Positions 44,220-52,884 of a stretch of DNA of 64,000 nucleotides are shown here, in pieces. Position 1 is the first letter of the stretch, and each line of letters begins with the position of its first letter. The DNA is from an uncultured Clostridia bacterium. Its GTDB lineage: Bacteria > Bacillota > Clostridia > UBA1381. Made by a program: the position numbers and the translations under genes. The stretch is taken from positions 1-64,000 of the forward strand of contig CAKSDE010000012.1 of NCBI GenBank assembly GCA_934444735.1, read 5' to 3'. The notes beneath the pieces were generated by a model. The model was not told the origin of the DNA and made no database searches. It was given only the letters and a program-made list of their open reading frames with translations.

Positions 44220-46001
44220 ATGGAAACATTACACGGCATGAAAAGAACGCACAGATGTGCGGAGCTTAGCGAGAACAATATCGGCGAAGAAGTAATAGTA
44301 ATGGGTTGGACAAAGACCTACAGACAGCTCGGTGCGCTTACTTTTATAGACTTAAGAGATATTTCGGGTATTGTGCAGCTTTCTTTTTCGGAGGATTACT
44401 CAAAAGAGGCTTTTGAAAAGGCGCAGACTGTACGAAATGAGTTTGTTTTGGCGGCAAGAGGAAAGGTTGTCGAGCGTTCTTCGATAAACGACAAAATCCC
44501 GACAGGTCACATCGAAATCCAGGTTACAGAGCTTAGAATCTTAAACGAGTCGGAAACACCGCCGTTTGTTATAGAGGAAGGCTCAAATGTTAAAGATGAA
44601 ACAAGACTTAAATTCAGATACCTTGATTTAAGACGTCCCGACGTGCAGAAGAATTTGATTGTCCGCCATAAAATTGCGCAGATTGCACGCTCGTTTTATT
44701 CAGACAATAAATTTTTGGAGATTGAAACCCCGATGCTTACAAAAAGTACGCCTGAGGGCGCGCGTGACTATCTTGTACCGAGCCGTGTGCATCCGGGAAA
44801 ATTCTATGCATTGCCGCAGTCACCGCAGCTCTATAAGCAGATACTGATGCTTTCGGGAATGGACAGATATTTCCAGATAGTAAAGTGCTTCAGAGATGAG
44901 GACTTGCGTGCAGACAGACAGCCGGAATTTACGCAGATCGACTTGGAAATGTCCTTTGTTGAGGCGGAGGACGTTATGGGCTTGAACGAAAGATTTATTC
45001 AAAAGCTTTTCAAAGAGGTTTTGAATAAGGATATAGAGCTGCCATTAAGAAGAATACCTTATTGCGAGGCTATGTCAAAGTACGGATCGGATAAGCCGGA
45101 TACACGTTTCGGTTTGGAATTGCAGGATATTTCGGATGTTGTAAAAACTTGCGAATTTAAGGTGTTTAAAGGCGCGATTGAGGCAGGCGGAAGTGTGCGC
45201 GGTATCAATATTAAAGGCGGTGCAAGCTTTAGCCGTAAGGAAATCGACTCGTTGGGTGAATTTGTAAAAACCTACCGCGCAAAGGGACTTGCATGGCTTG
45301 CAATAAATGAGGACGGCAGCTATAAATCATCTTTTGCGAAGTTCTTGGCAGAAGATGAGGTTGAAAATATTGTAAAGGCGATGAACGGTGAAAAAGGCGA
45401 TCTGCTTGCATTTGTAGCGGATAAAAACGCTGTTGTATTCGACTCGCTGGGCGCGCTGCGTTTAGAGGTTGCAAAGCGCATGAACCTGATTCCCGAGGGC
45501 TCATATGATCTTTTGTGGGTAACGGAATTCCCGCTTTTGGAGTACAGTGAAGAAGAGGGCAGATTTACCGCAATGCATCACCCGTTTACCGCTCCGATAG
45601 ACGAGGATATTGAGTATCTGGACACAGATCCGGGAAGAGTCAGAGCAAAGGCTTACGATATAGTAATAAACGGTTGTGAAGCCGGAGGCGGAAGTATAAG
45701 AATTTACAATTCTGCGCTCCAGCAGAAGATGTTTGAAACTCTCGGCTTTACAAAAGAGGACGCATGGGAAAGATTCGGATTCCTGCTTGAAGGCTTTAAG
45801 TACGGAACTCCGCCTCACGGCGGTATGGCATACGGTCTTGACAGACTTGTTATGCTTCTTACGGGCTGTGATAATATCAAAGACGTTATTGCATTCCCGA
45901 AGGTTCAGAATGCGTCCGAGCTTATGACAAACGCGCCCGACAGAGTTGATCAAAAGCAGCTTGACGAGCTTTATATAGCATTAAAAGAGGTAGAAGAATA
46001 A
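44220..46001 (+). CDS. aspS: Aspartyl-tRNA synthetase
   Basis: This 593-residue bacterial-type class II synthetase has an N-terminal OB anticodon-binding domain (about 1-110). Motif 1 is around ETPMLTKSTPEGARDYLVPS (about 170). Motif 2 is FRDEDLRADRQPEFTQID. A bacterial GAD insertion domain contains SVRGINIKGG. Motif 3 is GLDRLVMLLTG near the C-terminus. It lies 3 nt after hisS with RBS GGAAGGAAG and ends at a terminator at 46007. Length and order are normal. Confidence 0.97.
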   Translation: METLHGMKRTHRCAELSENNIGEEVIVMGWTKTYRQLGALTFIDLRDISGIVQLSFSEDYSKEAFEKAQTVRNEFVLAARGKVVERSSINDKIPTGHIEIQVTELRILNESETPPFVIEEGSNVKDETRLKFRYLDLRRPDVQKNLIVRHKIAQIARSFYSDNKFLEIETPMLTKSTPEGARDYLVPSRVHPGKFYALPQSPQLYKQILMLSGMDRYFQIVKCFRDEDLRADRQPEFTQIDLEMSFVEAEDVMGLNERFIQKLFKEVLNKDIELPLRRIPYCEAMSKYGSDKPDTRFGLELQDISDVVKTCEFKVFKGAIEAGGSVRGINIKGGASFSRKEIDSLGEFVKTYRAKGLAWLAINEDGSYKSSFAKFLAEDEVENIVKAMNGEKGDLLAFVADKNAVVFDSLGALRLEVAKRMNLIPEGSYDLLWVTEFPLLEYSEEEGRFTAMHHPFTAPIDEDIEYLDTDPGRVRAKAYDIVINGCEAGGGSIRIYNSALQQKMFETLGFTKEDAWERFGFLLEGFKYGTPPHGGMAYGLDRLVMLLTGCDNIKDVIAFPKVQNASELMTNAPDRVDQKQLDELYIALKEVEE

Positions 46002-46006
46002 ATCTA

Positions 46007-46038
46007 AAAAGGCTGTCGGCAAAAAACGGCAGCCTTTT
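46007..46038 (+). terminator. Terminator of hisS-aspS
   Basis: AAAAGGCTGTC / GGCAGCCTTTT hairpin (one G-U pair), followed by TCGGCT, 6 nt after the aspS stop. Confidence 0.8.
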
Positions 46039-46099
46039 CGGCTAAAATCGGTAACAGACAAAATACAAATATCATATATGTATTTAAGAGGTGATTTTT

Positions 46100-46756
46100 A
46101 TGCATAACCCCAATACATATAAAGCGCGGCTTTTTTTGTATCTGTCTGTTGTTGCGGTATCTTTTACGGCATCTTTTATAGTGTTCGTAAGCGTAATACA
46201 CCCGATTTTTATTGCACATCTGAAAATATACGGGCATACTGCCGCAACGGAGTCGATAAACCGTGCGGTCGAGGAGGTTTTTTCGGAAAATCACACCTCC
46301 TACAGTGATCTTGTAACATTGGACAAAAACACTGACGGGAGCGTTTCGGCGCTTATGTCGGACACCGTAAAAATGAATAAGATGCGTGCGAAGCTTTCGA
46401 TAGCTCTGGAGAAAGAATTAAAAAAGCTGGATTGCGCATATATAAGGATTCCTTTGGGGAGTATATTGGGGAATGATCTGCTTGCCGGGGCAGGCCCCGA
46501 TGTAAAGATAAAGATAAGACCGCAGGGGACGGCAAAGGTGGATTTTTATGATAATTTTGAAGATGCCGGCATAAACCAATCACGCCATACGATATATATA
46601 AAAGCAACCGTTAAGGTGGCGGTGATAATGCCACAGGCAAGAACGGTTACAGAGGTATCGAATAAAATACCGGTTGCCGAAACCGTTATTGTCGGAAATG
46701 TTCCAAAATATTTCGGCACTCCGAATATGATTTTAAGTGAAGAAAATGGAGAGTAA
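46100..46756 (+). CDS. yunB: YunB-family sporulation protein
   Basis: This 218-residue protein resembles B. subtilis YunB, a sigma-E-dependent sporulation protein of unclear mechanism. One N-terminal transmembrane helix (about 10-38, with LSVVAVSFTASFIVFVSV) precedes an external domain. That domain has INRAVEEVFSEN, RIPLGSILGNDLLAGAGPDV and SRHTIYIKATVKVAVIMP. Its presence implies an endospore former. The start is the ATG at 46100 with GAGGTG upstream. The ligA ATG lies 1 nt after its stop. Confidence 0.85.
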   Translation: MHNPNTYKARLFLYLSVVAVSFTASFIVFVSVIHPIFIAHLKIYGHTAATESINRAVEEVFSENHTSYSDLVTLDKNTDGSVSALMSDTVKMNKMRAKLSIALEKELKKLDCAYIRIPLGSILGNDLLAGAGPDVKIKIRPQGTAKVDFYDNFEDAGINQSRHTIYIKATVKVAVIMPQARTVTEVSNKIPVAETVIVGNVPKYFGTPNMILSEENGE

Positions 46757-46757
46757 T

Positions 46758-48737
46758 ATGACAGTACAAGAGAAGATTAAAAAATTAAGAGAAACACTGG
46801 AATATCACAGCAGAAAATATTATGTGGAGGATAATCCCGAAATCTCGGATTTTGAATATGACGCGATGATGAATGAGCTGATTAAGCTTGAAGAGGAGAA
46901 TCCGGAATATAAATCGCCGCTTTCGCCGACTCAGCGCGTCGGTGGGATTGCTCTTGATAAATTTGATAAAGTGGTTCATCAGGTGCAGATGAATAGCTTG
47001 CAGGACGCTTTTTCAGAAGATGAAATATATGAATTTGATACCAGAGTAAAAAGTGCGGTTGAGGATTACAGCTATGTTGTCGAATATAAAATAGACGGTC
47101 TTTCCGTATCTTTGGAATATGTAAACGGGGAGTTATCCAGAGCATCTACACGGGGTGACGGAATAACGGGCGAGGACGTGACGCAGAATATAAAAACGAT
47201 CAATTCCGTTCCGCTTACATTGAACGAAAGAATCCCGTATTTAGAGGTGCGCGGCGAAGTATTTATGTCTAAAAATCAGTTCTTGAAGATAAATGCGGAA
47301 CGTGAGAATAACGAAGAGCCGCTTTTTGCAAATCCGAGAAACGCCGCCGCAGGCTCACTTCGTCAGCTTGATTCCAAAATAACCGCCAAAAGAGGGCTTG
47401 ACATCTTTGTTTTTAATATACAGCAGATTGAGGGAAAAACAATCCCAACGCACAAGGAAAGTATAGATTATTTAAAAAGCCTGGGATTTAAGGTTATACC
47501 GCATGATGAGGTATTCAAAAATATAACCGATGCATATAAGCGTGTACTTGAAATAGGCGAGGAGCGCGGAGAACTGTATTTTGATATAGATGGTGCGGTG
47601 ATAAAGGTAAATGAGCTTGCAAAAAGAGAGGAGCTCGGAGTGACATCGAAGTTCCCGAAATGGGCGATTGCATATAAATTCCCGGCAGAGCGCCAAAAGA
47701 CGAAGGTAGAGGATATAGTGGTGCAGGTGGGAAGAACGGGAGCATTGACACCTTTAGCATATCTCACTCCGGTTCGCATCGCAGGCTCGACTGTTTCACG
47801 TGCAACTCTCCATAATATGGATTATATTGCCGAAAAAGATATAAGAATAGGTGATACTGTCGTTATTCAGAAGGCAGGAGATATTATTCCTGCCGTGACA
47901 GAGGTGGATTATGAAAGCCGCGACGGCAGTGAGAGAAAATTTGCAATGCCGAAGTTTTGTCCCGAATGCGGGGCGAAGGTAGTGCGTGAAGAGGGCGAGG
48001 CGGCATACAGATGTACCGGCATGAGCTGCCCTGCGCAAAAGCTGCGGCATATTATCCATTTTGTTTCACGAAATGCAATGGATATTGACGGCATGGGCGA
48101 GTCGATTGCCGAGCAAATGCTTGATAAAAAAGTCATATCCGATGCGGCGGATCTCTATTATATAAAAGCCGAAAGTATTGAAGAATTGGATAAGATGGGG
48201 CAGAAGTCGGCGGCAAATCTGATATCGGCGATTGAAGAATCAAAGAAGAATCCGCTGCATCGTGTGATAAACGCTCTCGGTATACGGCATATAGGCGAAA
48301 AAAACGCAAAAACGCTTGCTAAAGCTTTAAAAAGCATAGATGCAATAATTGCCGCCGATTATGATACTCTCGTTTCTCTGGACGATTTCGGCGGAATTAT
48401 GGCGGACAGCATAATGGCATTTTTCAAAGAAGAACAGAACCTTGAATTTATCGACCGTTTGAAAAAAGCGGGAGTGAATATGCAGGAGACGGAGGAAAAT
48501 GAGGAGGACGCAAGATTTTCGGGAATGACCTTTGTACTTACGGGTACGCTGGAAAATTATACCCGTGGAGAGGCGCAGGAGATAATTGAAAAATTCGGAG
48601 GAAAGGCGTCATCTTCAGTGTCTAAAAAAACGACCTATGTTTTGGCGGGAAAAGAAGCGGGAAGTAAGCTCGAAAAAGCGAACAAGCTTGGTGTTAGAGT
48701 GATTTCAGAGTCGGAATTTGAAGATATGATAAAATAA
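46758..48737 (+). CDS. ligA: NAD-dependent DNA ligase
   Basis: This 659-residue replicative ligase seals nicks using NAD+. The adenylated lysine is K111 in EYKIDG, followed by GDGITGEDVTQN. The OB domain has KVEDIVVQVGRTG. A four-Cys zinc finger runs from CPECG to CTGMSCPAQ, helix-hairpin-helix repeats follow (GIRHIGEKNAK), and the last roughly 75 residues are a BRCT domain. I chose ATG 46758, which has GGAGAG from the end of yunB as its RBS. Upstream in-frame codons lie within yunB. Confidence 0.97.
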   Translation: MTVQEKIKKLRETLEYHSRKYYVEDNPEISDFEYDAMMNELIKLEEENPEYKSPLSPTQRVGGIALDKFDKVVHQVQMNSLQDAFSEDEIYEFDTRVKSAVEDYSYVVEYKIDGLSVSLEYVNGELSRASTRGDGITGEDVTQNIKTINSVPLTLNERIPYLEVRGEVFMSKNQFLKINAERENNEEPLFANPRNAAAGSLRQLDSKITAKRGLDIFVFNIQQIEGKTIPTHKESIDYLKSLGFKVIPHDEVFKNITDAYKRVLEIGEERGELYFDIDGAVIKVNELAKREELGVTSKFPKWAIAYKFPAERQKTKVEDIVVQVGRTGALTPLAYLTPVRIAGSTVSRATLHNMDYIAEKDIRIGDTVVIQKAGDIIPAVTEVDYESRDGSERKFAMPKFCPECGAKVVREEGEAAYRCTGMSCPAQKLRHIIHFVSRNAMDIDGMGESIAEQMLDKKVISDAADLYYIKAESIEELDKMGQKSAANLISAIEESKKNPLHRVINALGIRHIGEKNAKTLAKALKSIDAIIAADYDTLVSLDDFGGIMADSIMAFFKEEQNLEFIDRLKKAGVNMQETEENEEDARFSGMTFVLTGTLENYTRGEAQEIIEKFGGKASSSVSKKTTYVLAGKEAGSKLEKANKLGVRVISESEFEDMIK

Positions 48738-48752
48738 AAAGGCGTGATACAG

Positions 48753-49898
48753 ATGATAAATAAAGATGAACTTTTGGAAATCAGAAGAACCATTCATAAA
48801 AACCCCGAGCTTTCGGGAGAGGAAATACAGACAAGCCGTTATATAAGAAAAAAACTGGACGAGTTTGCGATTCCCTATACCGAAATAGCCGACAATGCGA
48901 CAATGGCGATTATTAAGGGTAAAAGCGGCGGCAGGACGGTTTTGCTGCGCGCAGATATTGATGCTTTACCGATTGATGAGAAAAATGAACTGCCCTATAA
49001 ATCGCAAAAAAGCGGTGTGATGCACGCGTGCGGACACGATATTCATACAGCATGTGTGTTGTATGCCGGAAAAATCTTAAATGAGATGAAGAACGATTTT
49101 TGCGGAAATGTAAAGCTTGTATTTCAGCCGAGTGAGGAAACAGACGGCGGTGCGGAAAAGATGATTGACGCGGGAGTTATGGAAAATCCTAAAGTGGACG
49201 GAGCATTTGCCCTGCACGTTGAGCCGCTTGAAAAATGCGGATTTATACAGATAAAAGACGATGCGATAATGGCATCTCCCGATGATTTTGAAATCGAAAT
49301 AACGGGCAGAGGCGGTCACGGCGCTGTGCCGCATGAGTGTATAGATCCGATTACGCTTGCATCAATGATTGTTTTGCAGTATAATACGGTGGCGGCAAAA
49401 TATTTTTCGGCACAGGTGCCGTGCGTTGTGACGGTATGCTCGATCTCGGGCGGATATTGCCCGAATGTTATCCCCGATACGGTGACAATGCTTGGTACGG
49501 CGCGAAGCCTTGACGAGGACACACGCGAGCGGCTGGCGGAGATATTGGAAAAGATTGCCGTGGATATATGCGAAAATGCCGGTGCAAAGTGCAGATTTGT
49601 ATTTAACAAGCGTTTTCCGCCGACGATCAATGATCATAATATGAATGTGATTGTGGAAAATGCCGCGGCAAAGATTCCTGAAATAAAGGGGATAACACAC
49701 CTTAAATATTCCTCTATGTGCGGAGATGATTTTGCGTATTTTGCAAGGAAAGTGCCGTCGGCATATTTTAAGCTCGGCGTCGGAAACGATAGCTGCAAAA
49801 GCCCGATTCACAGTGCGGAATTTATGGCTGATGAAGATGCATTGCCGATCGGGGTGTCAATCATGGTGCAGTCGGCACTGGATTTTTTAAAAGAGTGA
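48753..49898 (+). CDS. M20-family amidohydrolase/peptidase
   Basis: This 381-residue metal-dependent hydrolase of the IAA-amino-acid hydrolase/N-acyl-amino-acid amidohydrolase group would remove acyl or peptide groups in the cytoplasm. It starts RRTIHKNPELSGEE, with metal-site elements LLRADIDALPI, MHACGHDIHTA and the acidic PSEETDGGAEKMI. The dimerisation domain contains GRGGHGAVPHE, and the terminal His is in SPIHSAEF. The start is the ATG at 48753; a GTG nine bases upstream is less likely. It lies 15 nt behind ligA and ends at a palindromic terminator. Confidence 0.9.
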   Translation: MINKDELLEIRRTIHKNPELSGEEIQTSRYIRKKLDEFAIPYTEIADNATMAIIKGKSGGRTVLLRADIDALPIDEKNELPYKSQKSGVMHACGHDIHTACVLYAGKILNEMKNDFCGNVKLVFQPSEETDGGAEKMIDAGVMENPKVDGAFALHVEPLEKCGFIQIKDDAIMASPDDFEIEITGRGGHGAVPHECIDPITLASMIVLQYNTVAAKYFSAQVPCVVTVCSISGGYCPNVIPDTVTMLGTARSLDEDTRERLAEILEKIAVDICENAGAKCRFVFNKRFPPTINDHNMNVIVENAAAKIPEIKGITHLKYSSMCGDDFAYFARKVPSAYFKLGVGNDSCKSPIHSAEFMADEDALPIGVSIMVQSALDFLKE

Positions 49899-49909
49899 GG
49901 GATAAGAAG

Positions 49910-49956
49910 AGGCTGTTTAAAAAGTCAATTGATTTTTTAAACAGCCTTGGTTTTTT
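49910..49956 (+). terminator. Palindromic terminator, family B copy 6
   Basis: AGGCTGTTTAAAAAGTCAATTG and TTTTTTAAACAGCCT, followed by TGGTTTTTT. Together with 49957-50157 it makes a 259-bp gap in which I see only an AATAAAAAGT/ACTTTTTATT hairpin and the RBS TAAGGAGG. Confidence 0.85.
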
Positions 49957-50157
49957 CGTCTTTTCTTGCCATTGCATAGGGTTTTAATATCCCTTTTTTA
50001 CGTTCATATTTTATTTACAAATAAATAAAAAGTTTTTTACTTTTTATTCATACCGATGTCAAAATAGTGTTGTATTATAAAGTCATGAAGTTGAGAAAGA
50101 GACTTTAAGATAAAAACAAAAATAATTTTTAGAAGGTATTTTTAAGGAGGAATTAAT

Positions 50158-51366
50158 ATGAAATATCCACAAACAGATTCAACGGCATTGGTTATGTATC
50201 AGCCTAAAGTTAAAAAACCGAAAAAGACAAGAGTATGGCTCGCGTGCCTGTGTTCGGCATTGGCGGCAAGCGTGATTTCGTCGGCGGCAGTCGGCGGCGG
50301 AGTATATTACATCGCATCGCAAAAATCGGGAACGAACATAGCAAGCTCATCACCGACGCTCGCGGATAATTTAAGCACGGTTTCGACAAGCAGCGATTCA
50401 CTCTCAAAAAATAAAATGACAACGACAGAGATTGCAAAAAAAGTCGGACCGAGCTGTGTGGGTGTTATAAATAAAACCAAAGTATCTCCGCAAAAATATT
50501 ACGATCCGTTCACCGGCAGATATTATTATACAAGCGATCCGAATAATTCGGAGCTGGTAGAACAGGGAAGCGGTTCGGGAATAATCATCAGCCAGGACGG
50601 ATACATTGTTACAAATCAGCACGTTGTAGACGGTGCGACGGAAATATCGGTAATCTTAAATACCGGTGATGAATATGTAGCAACTCTGGTAGGCGCTGAT
50701 TCAAAATCGGATTTGGCGGTTTTAAAGATAGACAAAACAAATCTTCCGGCGGCAACCCTCGGTGATTCGGAAACGGTTGAAGTCGGCGAGACAGCAATTG
50801 CAATAGGTAACCCGTTGGGACAGGAGCTTGCGGGATCTGTTACACAGGGTATTATAAGCGCGGTAAACAGAACAATGACAGTAGATAACAAGGTTTACAA
50901 CCTGCTGCAGACAGATGCGGCTATAAACCCGGGTAACTCGGGCGGTGCGCTTGTTAATCAGTACGGCGAGGTTATCGGTATAAATTCAATTAAGCTTTCA
51001 TCTGAAGAGGTTGAGGGTATCGGATTTGCTATAGCAATTTCAGAGGCAAAACCGATCATAGATGATCTTATCAACAACGGCTATGTGTCGGGCAGACCGC
51101 TTGTGGGAATAAGCGTTTCGGCTACAAGAAACGGACTTTCGGTTGAGGCTGTTTCGGAAGGCAGCGGCGCTGCAAATGCAGGCTTGCAGGTTGGCGACCT
51201 GATTGTAAAAGCTGACGGACAGGTAATTAAGAAAACAGACGAATTGAATAAGATTCGTGATACTAAAAAACCGGGTGATACACTGAAATTGACAGTAATC
51301 AGAAACGGCGAGATGATGGAGATAAATGTTGTTCTCGGCGAAGAAACACCCGAAAAAAATAACTAA
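50158..51366 (+). CDS. HtrA/DegP-family membrane-anchored serine protease
   Basis: This 402-residue envelope protease for damaged proteins has a short cytoplasmic N-terminus. One transmembrane helix (about 24-47) precedes a Ser/Thr-rich linker and a trypsin-like domain. The catalytic triad is H155 (TNQHVVDG), D185 (SKSDLAVL) and S261 (GNSGGAL). A single PDZ domain fills about 300-400 (GAANAGLQVGDLIVKADG). This one-PDZ layout is that of Gram-positive HtrA proteins. The RBS TAAGGAGG is strong. The gene ends facing the ClC gene with a shared terminator. Confidence 0.93.
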   Translation: MKYPQTDSTALVMYQPKVKKPKKTRVWLACLCSALAASVISSAAVGGGVYYIASQKSGTNIASSSPTLADNLSTVSTSSDSLSKNKMTTTEIAKKVGPSCVGVINKTKVSPQKYYDPFTGRYYYTSDPNNSELVEQGSGSGIIISQDGYIVTNQHVVDGATEISVILNTGDEYVATLVGADSKSDLAVLKIDKTNLPAATLGDSETVEVGETAIAIGNPLGQELAGSVTQGIISAVNRTMTVDNKVYNLLQTDAAINPGNSGGALVNQYGEVIGINSIKLSSEEVEGIGFAIAISEAKPIIDDLINNGYVSGRPLVGISVSATRNGLSVEAVSEGSGAANAGLQVGDLIVKADGQVIKKTDELNKIRDTKKPGDTLKLTVIRNGEMMEINVVLGEETPEKNN

Positions 51367-51430
51367 AGCCCCCCAAAATTTTTTCATAAATAGCCTTGCA
51401 GAAATGTGAGGCGAAAAACCCCTTTATAAA

Positions 51431-51470
51431 AAGAGATGCAGTAAGATTATCTTGCTGCATCTCTTATATT
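51431..51470. terminator. Bidirectional terminator between htrA and the ClC gene
   Basis: AAGAGATGCAG / CTGCATCTCTT with T-rich tails on both sides. Confidence 0.8.
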
Positions 51471-51481
51471 TTTCTTATAAT

Positions 51482-52741
51482 TTATTTTGCGTCCATGTTG
51501 ATGTATTCCGCTCTTAATTTTGAGTATACGATTTTCTGGCTTGAATAAAGTCCGTAATAGCCGGAGAGCATATATCCTATCCCCGAAACCATCGCATAAT
51601 AGATAATTCCGTCAGCACCGAAGATCTCGATTGCCAATAAAAAGGCGGCAAACGGACAGTTGACTACGCCGCAAAAGAGTGTGGTCAGTCCCAAGGCGGC
51701 GGAAAAGCCGGGATCTAATCCCAAAAGCGAGCCGCATACACAGCCAAAGGTTGCACCGACAAAAAATGTGGGGACAATTTCGCCGCCTTTAAAGCCTGCG
51801 GCAAGCGTAACAGCAGTGAAAATTATCTTTAAAATAAAATCGTACCAGTTCGCTTTGCCGTCAATCGCTTTTTGCACTATATTCATACCGGCGCCGTTAT
51901 AGTCGTATGTGCCGACCAGAAGAGTCAGAAGAATTACAAGTATGCCGCCGCAGACAGCGCGAAGATAATCGTTTTTTATGAGCTTTTTTCCGAACAGTGC
52001 GGTTTTTCGCATTGAAACGCAGAAAATAATGCTTACAACAGCGCAGAGTGCGGCAAGAATTATTATCCTTATAACAGCCGAAAAACCGAGCGGGGGAATC
52101 CCCGAGACGGTAAAGCGAACGGGGGTTACGCCGAAATATTTTGCGATAACGTATGCTGTCAGCGCAGAGAAAATACATGGAACAAGTCCTGCATAGTACA
52201 TTATCCCGACGCTTATTACCTCAATTGCGAAAACGGTTGCGGTAATGGGAGTACCGAAAAGCGCCGAAAATACACTGCTCATGCCGCACATGATTACAAT
52301 ATTTTCGTTCATTTTATCCTGGCGGAAAATCTTTGCCGATTGTGCGCCGATGCTGCCGCCGAGCTGGAGAGCCGCTCCCTCACGTCCGCTTGAACCGCCG
52401 ACAAGATGTGTTATAACGGTGCTTATAAATATCAGCGGTGCAAGCTTAAAAGGAACGTTTTCTTTTTCCTTTACCGAATTTATAACATTATTTGTTCCGC
52501 CGTTATCCCACATTTTTGTGACCTTATATAAGAATACGATTATAAGACCGCCTATCGGCATGAAAAAGAGTATCCACGGATTTTCACCTCGAAGTTCGGT
52601 GACGGAATCTATGCTTATATGAAAAAGCGTTCCCACAAGTCCGCCGACAGCACCGGTCACAACCGATATTACAAGCCATTTTATAAAGGTGCGCACATAG
52701 TTCATGGCAGATTTGAATTTTCTTTTGATAAGTTTTTTCAT
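51482..52741 (-). CDS. ClC-family chloride channel/antiporter in the feo operon
   Basis: This 419-residue polytopic protein is of the ClC family. The key GREG motif (GGSSGREGAALQLGG) gives the gating Glu as E121. Normal GREGP is here GREGA. The C-terminal half carries GGEIVPTFFVGATFGCVCG and a hydrophobic tail without CBS domains. The ATG overlaps the Cys-rich peptide stop (ATGA), so it is translated from the feoAB transcript. Fluoride or chloride export, or charge compensation for iron uptake, are possible roles (inference). Confidence 0.9.
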   Translation of the reverse strand: MKKLIKRKFKSAMNYVRTFIKWLVISVVTGAVGGLVGTLFHISIDSVTELRGENPWILFFMPIGGLIIVFLYKVTKMWDNGGTNNVINSVKEKENVPFKLAPLIFISTVITHLVGGSSGREGAALQLGGSIGAQSAKIFRQDKMNENIVIMCGMSSVFSALFGTPITATVFAIEVISVGIMYYAGLVPCIFSALTAYVIAKYFGVTPVRFTVSGIPPLGFSAVIRIIILAALCAVVSIIFCVSMRKTALFGKKLIKNDYLRAVCGGILVILLTLLVGTYDYNGAGMNIVQKAIDGKANWYDFILKIIFTAVTLAAGFKGGEIVPTFFVGATFGCVCGSLLGLDPGFSAALGLTTLFCGVVNCPFAAFLLAIEIFGADGIIYYAMVSGIGYMLSGYYGLYSSQKIVYSKLRAEYINMDAK

Positions 52742-52884
52742 TTGTTTTTGTCTCCTTTACATTGGCAGTGGCAGTCTTTACAGCCACAGGAACAGAACTG
52801 TCCCTTTTTTATTTTACGTATGCGCAATAAGATAACAAATACAACATAGAGTATTATTGCCGCACAAATTATAATTGTAGTCAT
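52738..52884 (-). CDS. FeoB-associated Cys-rich membrane peptide
   Basis: This small protein has 48 residues. An N-terminal transmembrane helix (MTTIIICAAIILYVVFVILL) is followed by a basic stretch and a Cys cluster, CSCGCKDCHCQC (residues 31-42, six Cys and one His). It belongs to the FeoB_associated type, thought to assist ferrous iron uptake in Firmicutes, possibly in place of FeoC. Its ATG overlaps the feoB stop and its own stop overlaps the ClC start, both by 4 bases (ATGA). It is easily missed by size cut-offs. Confidence 0.85.
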   Translation of the reverse strand: MTTIIICAAIILYVVFVILLRIRKIKKGQFCSCGCKDCHCQCKGDKNK

